DNA of 18,800 nt from an uncultured Clostridia bacterium (GTDB lineage: Bacteria; Bacillota; Clostridia; Oscillospirales; Acutalibacteraceae). Made by a program: the position numbers and the translations under genes. Positions 14,314 through 18,800 of the stretch are shown here, piece by piece; position 1 is the first letter of the stretch, and every line of letters starts with the position of its first letter. The notes below the pieces were generated by a model. That model did not search any database and had not been told where the DNA came from. It saw nothing but the letters and a program-made list of their open reading frames with translations. The stretch covers positions 1 to 18,800 of the forward strand of contig CAMUZD010000008.1 in assembly GCA_947165115.1 (NCBI GenBank), given 5' to 3'.

Positions 14314-14342
14314 TTGAATGATAAGATGAAATATGCTATGAT
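14314..14342 (+). promoter_or_regulatory. Sigma-A-type promoter of the GNAT/methyltransferase genes
   Basis: TTGAAT (14314-14319), 17 nt and TATGAT (14337-14342), with a TG extending the -10 (14334-14335), form a good promoter. It lies inside the longest frame of the next gene, which starts at 14302, and so argues for a start further down. Confidence 0.7.
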
Positions 14343-14382
14343 TTCAGCAATATTTAATCCATGTTCAAAGAGGCTTACAGTT

Positions 14383-14832
14383 TTGAATAACTATATAATA
14401 AAACAGATAAATCTTGATGAATATCCGAATTGCAATACAATCTGGAGTATGCAGACCTGCCCTTATACCGAAATGTTTATTGAGCAGATAAAAGCTGGCA
14501 ACCGCGATGTGTTTATACTCACTGTTGGCGATGAATACATTGCCGAGTGCGACCTCGTTTATGACAATCCTGAGTATGGAACAATTCCAGGTGAAAGACT
14601 GTATTTTTCACGGCTTATTGTAAAACGGTCTGAGCGCGGCAAAGGTTACGGCGAAGCGATATCACTGTATCTGCTCAGTAAAGCAAAAGAAAAAGGATAT
14701 AAATCTATTACGCTGGGCGTTGATTGTGATAACACTGCCGCCGTGAATCTTTATAAAAAGCTCGGCTTCACCGTTTACGAAGAAGCTGAAGACAAGGACG
14801 GAAAGTTTTACAGAATGGAAAAGAAACTATGA
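14383..14832 (+). CDS. GNAT-family N-acetyltransferase
   Basis: A GNAT acetyltransferase of 149 residues from the preferred TTG start. The acetyl-CoA-binding motif is RLIVKRSERGKGYGEAISLY (RGKGYGEA being the P-loop). It is followed by the typical C-terminal VDCDNTAAVNLYKKLGF with the conserved Asn and Tyr. The frame is open to an ATG at 14302, but a promoter at 14314-14342 would exclude that start. The TTG at 14383 has AAAGAGG 9 nt upstream and gives MNNYIIKQINLDEYP, a normal GNAT beginning. The stop overlaps the start of the next gene by 4 nt (ATGA), so the two are translated together. The substrate is unknown; a small molecule, antibiotic or protein N-terminus are all possible. Confidence 0.85.
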   Translation: MNNYIIKQINLDEYPNCNTIWSMQTCPYTEMFIEQIKAGNRDVFILTVGDEYIAECDLVYDNPEYGTIPGERLYFSRLIVKRSERGKGYGEAISLYLLSKAKEKGYKSITLGVDCDNTAAVNLYKKLGFTVYEEAEDKDGKFYRMEKKL

Positions 14833-15914
14833 AAAAAGTTATTGTAATCGGTTGCCCGGGCAGTGGCAAAAGTGTATTTTCAAGAACCTTGCACGACATC
14901 ACGGGGTTGCCCCTTTATCACCTTGATATGATTAACTGGCATGAAGACAAGACCACTTTGTCACGCGAGGAGCTGATTGAAAAAATCAACGAAATCGGTG
15001 CAACGGATGAATGGATAATGGACGGCAACTACGGCGGCACGATGGAGTTGAGGATGTCGCTTTGCGATACGATTGTTTTTCTTGACTTTCCAACAGACGT
15101 CTGCCTTGAAGGAATTATGGCAAGGCGTGGAACGCAGCGTCCGGATATGCCGTGGCAGGATTCAGATAATTTAGAGCCAGAATTTATTGATTCTGTTAAA
15201 AACTATTATTCACAAAACCGCCCGACAGTCCTGGAACGCATAAAGAAATTTTCCGGCAAAAAATCTCTTGTTTTCAAAAGCAGGCAGGAAGCGGATGGCT
15301 TTCTCGCAAAGCTGAGAAGTGAGAATGTAATCGCTCACTATGATGCGCTCATTGACGAAGGCAACGACCCTGTTACCGATCCTAAGCCGTTAAAAGATTA
15401 TATGGATAAGTGGGATGGTCAGACTTTTATTGATAAGATGCAGTTAACCCCGGAAAAATCCGTGCTTGAAATCGGTGTCGGGACAGGCAGACTGGCGGTC
15501 AGAGTCGCTCCGTTTTGCGAGGAATTCACGGGTATTGATATTTCTCCGAAAACAATCGAGCGGGCAAAGGAACACCTTGGAGGCTTTGTCAGTATCCATC
15601 TTATATGTGCTGATTTCAGTGAATATGATTTCGATAGCCGGTTTGATGTTATTTATTCTTCACTAACCTTTATGCATTTCAGTGAAAAGCAAAAGGCAAT
15701 TAACAAGATCTATGGTTTGCTGAATCCGGGCGGCAAATTCGTTTTGTCAATTGACAAAAATCAGGATGAATTTATTGATATAGATACAAGAAAACTCCGA
15801 ATTCATCCCGATAAACCGGAAGAAATAAAAACACATCTGAAATTATCCGGATTTGAAAATGTTGAAATAACAGAAACGGAATTCGGATATATTTTCTCTG
15901 CTGAAAGAAAATAA
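14829..15914 (+). CDS. P-loop kinase-like domain fused to SAM methyltransferase
   Basis: A 361-residue two-domain protein. Residues 1-165 form a small nucleotide-binding domain related to FlaR/'topology modulation' proteins and adenylate kinases. Walker A is GCPGSGKS (8-15), followed by LYHLDMINWH and WIMDGNYGGTM, which are hallmarks of that family, and the Arg pair MARRGTQRPD. Residues 168-361 form a class I SAM-dependent methyltransferase: HYDALIDEGND, motif I VLEIGVGTG (212-220), acidic GIDIS (Asp237), LLNPGGKF and a C-terminal beta strand. Both domains look complete, and no ATG, GTG or TTG with a ribosome site was seen at the junction. This points to a real fusion rather than two genes. 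It overlaps the GNAT gene by 4 nt. Together the two suggest small-molecule or RNA modification, but substrate and linkage are unknown. Confidence 0.85.
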   Translation: MKKVIVIGCPGSGKSVFSRTLHDITGLPLYHLDMINWHEDKTTLSREELIEKINEIGATDEWIMDGNYGGTMELRMSLCDTIVFLDFPTDVCLEGIMARRGTQRPDMPWQDSDNLEPEFIDSVKNYYSQNRPTVLERIKKFSGKKSLVFKSRQEADGFLAKLRSENVIAHYDALIDEGNDPVTDPKPLKDYMDKWDGQTFIDKMQLTPEKSVLEIGVGTGRLAVRVAPFCEEFTGIDISPKTIERAKEHLGGFVSIHLICADFSEYDFDSRFDVIYSSLTFMHFSEKQKAINKIYGLLNPGGKFVLSIDKNQDEFIDIDTRKLRIHPDKPEEIKTHLKLSGFENVEITETEFGYIFSAERK

Positions 15915-15916
15915 AC

Positions 15917-15940
15917 AATACAAATCGGAATTTATAAGGA
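15917..15940 (+). repeat. Leader repeat, copy 1 (imperfect)
   Basis: A 24-nt stretch beginning AATACAAATCGG and ending in the AAGGA ribosome site of the hydrolase gene. It matches 17080-17102 at about 21 of 24 positions. The inverted-repeat character of copy 2 is weakened here (ACAAATC and AATTTAT around GG). Confidence 0.55.
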
Positions 15941-15948
15941 GTATGCGA

Positions 15949-17043
15949 ATGAAGAAAGCAATAAAGATTACAGGGAAAATTTTGATGATATTACTGATAC
16001 TCCTTCTGCTGTTCACTCTGATCACATTCATCATGCATCGAGTCAGAACCAATCAGGAAACAGCACTGCTCAAAGAGAACGGCTACTACAATCCCGTGTC
16101 AGTAGGTGAGTATGCGCTGAATGTCGCAACATTCGGAAACAAAAACGGCAGTCACACGATCGTAGCTCTTGCGGGGCTTGGTATGGGAGATTATTCCATT
16201 GCTGAAAGAAAGATGACCGCTGCCATTGAAAAGGATAACAGAGTCGTATTTATTGACCGTGCAGGTTACGGTTTCAGCGATGACACCAATCATGAGATGA
16301 CAACGGAATATATTGTCGAAGATTACCGCAAGGCACTGCAAAACGCCGGTATCAAAGCACCGTATATCCTTATGCCACATTCGATTGGAGGAGCTTATTC
16401 GAATTACTGGTCAAGCAAGTATCCCGATGAGATCGAAGCAGTCGTTTTTGTTGACGGTTCTCAGCTTAGTGAAAATGCGTTTGATGACGAGCCTGAAAGA
16501 ACAGTCGGTTTCAGTGATAAAGCATTGGTATTTCTTGCAAAGCTCGGTTTCAGCAGATATGCGCTCAGACAAAACTATTATCTTCTGCCGGACAATTATT
16601 CCGAGGAAGAACAGCGCCTATGTGACGCGCTTGAACTGATGACAGAGGATTCGATTGCGCCGACATCAGAAAGTTGTCTGCTACCGCAAAACCGTCTGGC
16701 AGCATGGAACGGCATTGTGACCAATGATATTCCCAAGCTGTATATTTGTGCAAGCTGGGGATTTCAGACGAAGGAAGAATTTCGCGAGTATTTGAGATGG
16801 TTCGCTGCTCTGAAAGAAAAGAACGGTCTGAAAGCACCTGACAGTGCAAAAATATCCGATGAAAAGATACAAGAGCAGGTAGATAACTTCGCCAAGCAGC
16901 GTGAAGAAGTGATTGATCCATATACCGAAAAAATGGGAAACTGTGAAGTCATCCTGCTTGGCGGCGATCATATGATCTATGAGCAGAAGCCGGAGGAATG
17001 CGGCGAGGTCATAAAGTTATTTATTGATGGATTAGACAGCTAA
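15949..17043 (+). CDS. Membrane-anchored alpha/beta hydrolase
   Basis: A 364-residue alpha/beta-fold hydrolase with an N-terminal membrane helix (about 8-29), so the catalytic domain probably lies outside the membrane. The core begins LNVATFGNKNGSHTIVALAGLGMGDYS. VVFIDRAGYGFSDD (99-112) is the strand after the first helix. The nucleophile elbow is PHSIGGAYS with Ser145, the usual GHS being replaced by PHS. The conserved HMIYEQKP near the end supplies His341. The acid residue was not assigned. Two ATGs are close together. AAGGAG is 7 nt from the second (15949) and only 1 nt from the first (15943), so the second is chosen. It lies about 35 nt after the methyltransferase fusion. Esterase or lactonase activity on an unknown substrate is the best guess. 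Confidence 0.85.
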   Translation: MKKAIKITGKILMILLILLLLFTLITFIMHRVRTNQETALLKENGYYNPVSVGEYALNVATFGNKNGSHTIVALAGLGMGDYSIAERKMTAAIEKDNRVVFIDRAGYGFSDDTNHEMTTEYIVEDYRKALQNAGIKAPYILMPHSIGGAYSNYWSSKYPDEIEAVVFVDGSQLSENAFDDEPERTVGFSDKALVFLAKLGFSRYALRQNYYLLPDNYSEEEQRLCDALELMTEDSIAPTSESCLLPQNRLAAWNGIVTNDIPKLYICASWGFQTKEEFREYLRWFAALKEKNGLKAPDSAKISDEKIQEQVDNFAKQREEVIDPYTEKMGNCEVILLGGDHMIYEQKPEECGEVIKLFIDGLDS

Positions 17044-17079
17044 ATTCCGGTTTATCGGGATAAATCACACAGAAAGAAT

Positions 17080-17102
17080 AATACAAATCGGGATTTGTAG
17101 GA
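17080..17102 (+). repeat. Leader repeat, copy 2 with perfect palindrome
   Basis: Nearly the same sequence as 15917-15940. The core ACAAATCGGGATTTGT (17083-17098) is a perfect 7-bp inverted repeat around GG, so it may be an operator. In the rest of the 17044-17217 gap no convincing gene was seen; a 23-codon frame at 17121-17192 is too weak to call. Confidence 0.55.
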
Positions 17103-17217
17103 ATAAAAAGCAAAATCAATATGGAGGACTATGATTTGGCAAAGATGGTTTTAATGATTTCAAGTAGCATTCGCAACAATAATTATCATTAAAACTTTGT
17201 TATAAGGAGAATGCATA

Positions 17218-18795
17218 ATGAGATCTGATATAACGCTTAACCGCTGGGATTTCACCCTCGGCAATTATAAAACAAAAGTAACCATGCCTCACACATGGAA
17301 TGTTGACGATGAAGTGATGCGGCACAAGGGCAAGGCGCTCTATGAAACCACTGTGTTTATTAACGAAGAATACAAAGGCAAAAAAGTATATTTGAAATTC
17401 AATGCCGTGTATCATACCGCGAATGTCTATGTTAATGATATCCTTACCGGCGGACATTCCCGTTCAGGCTATACGCCGTTCAGACTTGATATAACAAGTG
17501 CTGTCAACTTCGGTGCCGAAAACAGAATCAGAGTAGAAACAGACAACACAAAGACTGAAACAATGCTGCCCCATAACGGAGACTTCGACTGGGCGGATGA
17601 CGGCGGTATTATACGCAGAGTAACACTCCAGATCCGCGAACCCGACGGCATTGAATATATGCATATCACCGAGCAGATTGACAGCATATCGGGCGGTCTT
17701 GCAAGCGGCGGGTTCAGTATCAGAACCAATATTGACAAGCCGTGCAAGGTTAAGGTTTATGATTATATGACAGGCGAAAAGGTCTTAGAAAGCGACGGCC
17801 TGACAGTGCAGTTTAATAATCTCAAATTATGGTCCTGTTATTCGCCGAATCTTTATCTTGTAACGCTTGAAACGGACAATGACATCTTTGAGGAAAGAAC
17901 AGGCATCCGCAGAATTGAAACAAAAGGCGAAAAAGTTTTTCTCAACGGCGAGGAAATATATCTTAAAGGCTGCGAATGGATGCCGGGCTCTCATCCCGAT
18001 TTCGGTATGGCGGAGCCGCTTGACCACAGCATTAAATGCTTGAAACAGCTTAAAGCGGCGGGTTGCGTTTTCACCCGCTTCCACTGGCAGCAGGATGATT
18101 CGATCTTTGACTGGTGCGATGAAAACGGCTTGCTTGTGCAGGAGGAAATCCCGTATTGGGGCTATCCCAAAGAGGCAACGCCGCTGCAGCTTGATATTGC
18201 AAAACAACAGGCAGACGAGATGATGCATTTCCATTTTAATCACCCGTCCATCGTTTGTTGGGGAGTCGGCAACGAGCTTGGCGCAGAGAAGGAAGCGACG
18301 ATTGATTATGTTAAAGATATGGTTTCATATTTCAAATCATATGATAAACGCCGCCTTGTAAACTATGTTTCAAACACGCTTTCCCGTATTGAAAATATTG
18401 ATAAGGACGACGGCACCCTCTACGGCGATATCGCCATGTGGAATGATTATCTCGGGCTCTGGGAGCCCAGCGGCGATATACCCAGTCATATGAAACGAAC
18501 CTGCAAAAAGGCGGAAGGTATGCCGCTTCTTGTTTCGGAATTCGGCCTTTGCGAGCCGCATTTCAAGGGCGGCGATGAGGAGCGTTCACGCATACTGAAA
18601 GAACGCCTTGCAATGTATGCCGAAATTCCGAACATCTGCGGATATATGTGGTTTTCGCTCAACGATTACCGTACTCACTGCGGTGAAGAGGGCGAAGACA
18701 AGATGCGCTGCCGCGTTCACGGCTCAACGGATTTATTCGGCAACGAAAAGCCGTCATACCGCTTACTGTGCGAATTACAAAAGAGCAACAGATAA
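17218..18795 (+). CDS. Glycoside hydrolase family 2 enzyme
   Basis: A 525-residue GH2 glycosidase (the beta-galactosidase/beta-glucuronidase/beta-mannosidase family) without a signal peptide, so it acts in the cytoplasm on imported sugar. The sugar-binding domain (about 1-140) has TMPHTWN, YETTVFI and YHTANVYVND. An immunoglobulin-like domain covers about 145-235. The TIM barrel begins EKVFLNGEEIYLKGCEWMPG. The acid/base Glu353 lies in CWGVGNELG and the nucleophile Glu441 in LLVSEFG; MWFSLNDYR follows in the last strands. The motif EWMPGSHPDFGMAEP (253-267) replaces the 'N-x-H-E' stretch of LacZ-type enzymes, so the substrate cannot be read off. It is somewhat shorter than usual (about 600). 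AAGGAG (17204-17209) is 8 nt before the ATG. GC-rich relative to the Dlt-like operon. No transporter lies next to it in this window. Confidence 0.92.
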   Translation: MRSDITLNRWDFTLGNYKTKVTMPHTWNVDDEVMRHKGKALYETTVFINEEYKGKKVYLKFNAVYHTANVYVNDILTGGHSRSGYTPFRLDITSAVNFGAENRIRVETDNTKTETMLPHNGDFDWADDGGIIRRVTLQIREPDGIEYMHITEQIDSISGGLASGGFSIRTNIDKPCKVKVYDYMTGEKVLESDGLTVQFNNLKLWSCYSPNLYLVTLETDNDIFEERTGIRRIETKGEKVFLNGEEIYLKGCEWMPGSHPDFGMAEPLDHSIKCLKQLKAAGCVFTRFHWQQDDSIFDWCDENGLLVQEEIPYWGYPKEATPLQLDIAKQQADEMMHFHFNHPSIVCWGVGNELGAEKEATIDYVKDMVSYFKSYDKRRLVNYVSNTLSRIENIDKDDGTLYGDIAMWNDYLGLWEPSGDIPSHMKRTCKKAEGMPLLVSEFGLCEPHFKGGDEERSRILKERLAMYAEIPNICGYMWFSLNDYRTHCGEEGEDKMRCRVHGSTDLFGNEKPSYRLLCELQKSNR

Positions 18796-18800
18796 ATTCC

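Noticed and set aside
17121..17192. 23-codon frame, and a 7-codon frame at 17131-17154 behind GGAGG
   Set aside because: Too short and without recognisable sequence; may be scar of a lost gene but cannot be supported as coding.
1..18800. CRISPR array, tRNA, rRNA or insertion-sequence ends
   Set aside because: No regular spacer-repeat pattern, no cloverleaf-like or ribosomal sequence, and no terminal inverted repeats flanking a transposase were seen by eye.

Overview
The window looks like a chromosomal stretch from a low- to mid-GC Gram-positive of the Clostridia, probably a gut or rumen Oscillospiraceae/Ruminococcaceae-type organism. The signs are AGGAGG-like ribosome sites, frequent TTG and GTG starts, lipoboxes, a DltA/DltC-type wall-modification cluster, an OmpR-type two-component system, a long serine recombinase with a zinc ribbon, and a cytosolic GH2 glycosidase. 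No rRNA, tRNA or CRISPR array was seen. All calls come from reading the sequence; no search was run.

Layout. (1) 1-1501: the C-terminal part of an MFS transporter (+) converges on an SH3-domain lipoprotein gene (-), with a strong hairpin terminator between them. (2) 1568-4418: a two-gene minus-strand operon, a DUF4143-type ATPase followed by a large serine recombinase, is read from a consensus promoter (TTGACA-17-TATACT). That promoter overlaps the longest possible ATPase ORF, so the true start is probably the GTG at 4362. (3) 4735-11657: an AT-rich, tightly packed plus-strand operon of seven genes: DltA-like adenylation enzyme, carrier protein, AlgI-type MBOAT acyltransferase, SGNH/DltD-like protein, a PF06541-type membrane protein, an OmpR-family response regulator and a sensor histidine kinase. 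(4) 11747-14085: GNAT acetyltransferase, membrane-anchored XRE regulator and DUF4300-type lipoprotein. (5) 14383-18795: GNAT acetyltransferase, a P-loop kinase-like/methyltransferase fusion, a membrane-anchored alpha/beta hydrolase and a GH2 glycosidase.

The most interesting part is the operon at 4735-11657. By analogy with D-alanylation, an acyl group would be adenylated, loaded on the carrier, handed across the membrane by the MBOAT protein and passed to an envelope polymer with help from the SGNH protein. The adenylation enzyme has lost both residues that DltA uses to recognise D-alanine: the amino-group-binding Asp is Ser198 and the stereoselectivity Cys is Ala270. All its catalytic motifs are intact. 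The MBOAT protein is long, of AlgI type, and ends in a Tyr-containing tail (LIYANF) like the DltX tail, and no separate dltX gene is present. Together with the co-transcribed sensor pair, this suggests a self-regulated envelope-acylation system whose acyl group may not be D-alanine. The low GC of this block and the neighbouring recombinase suggest it was acquired horizontally.
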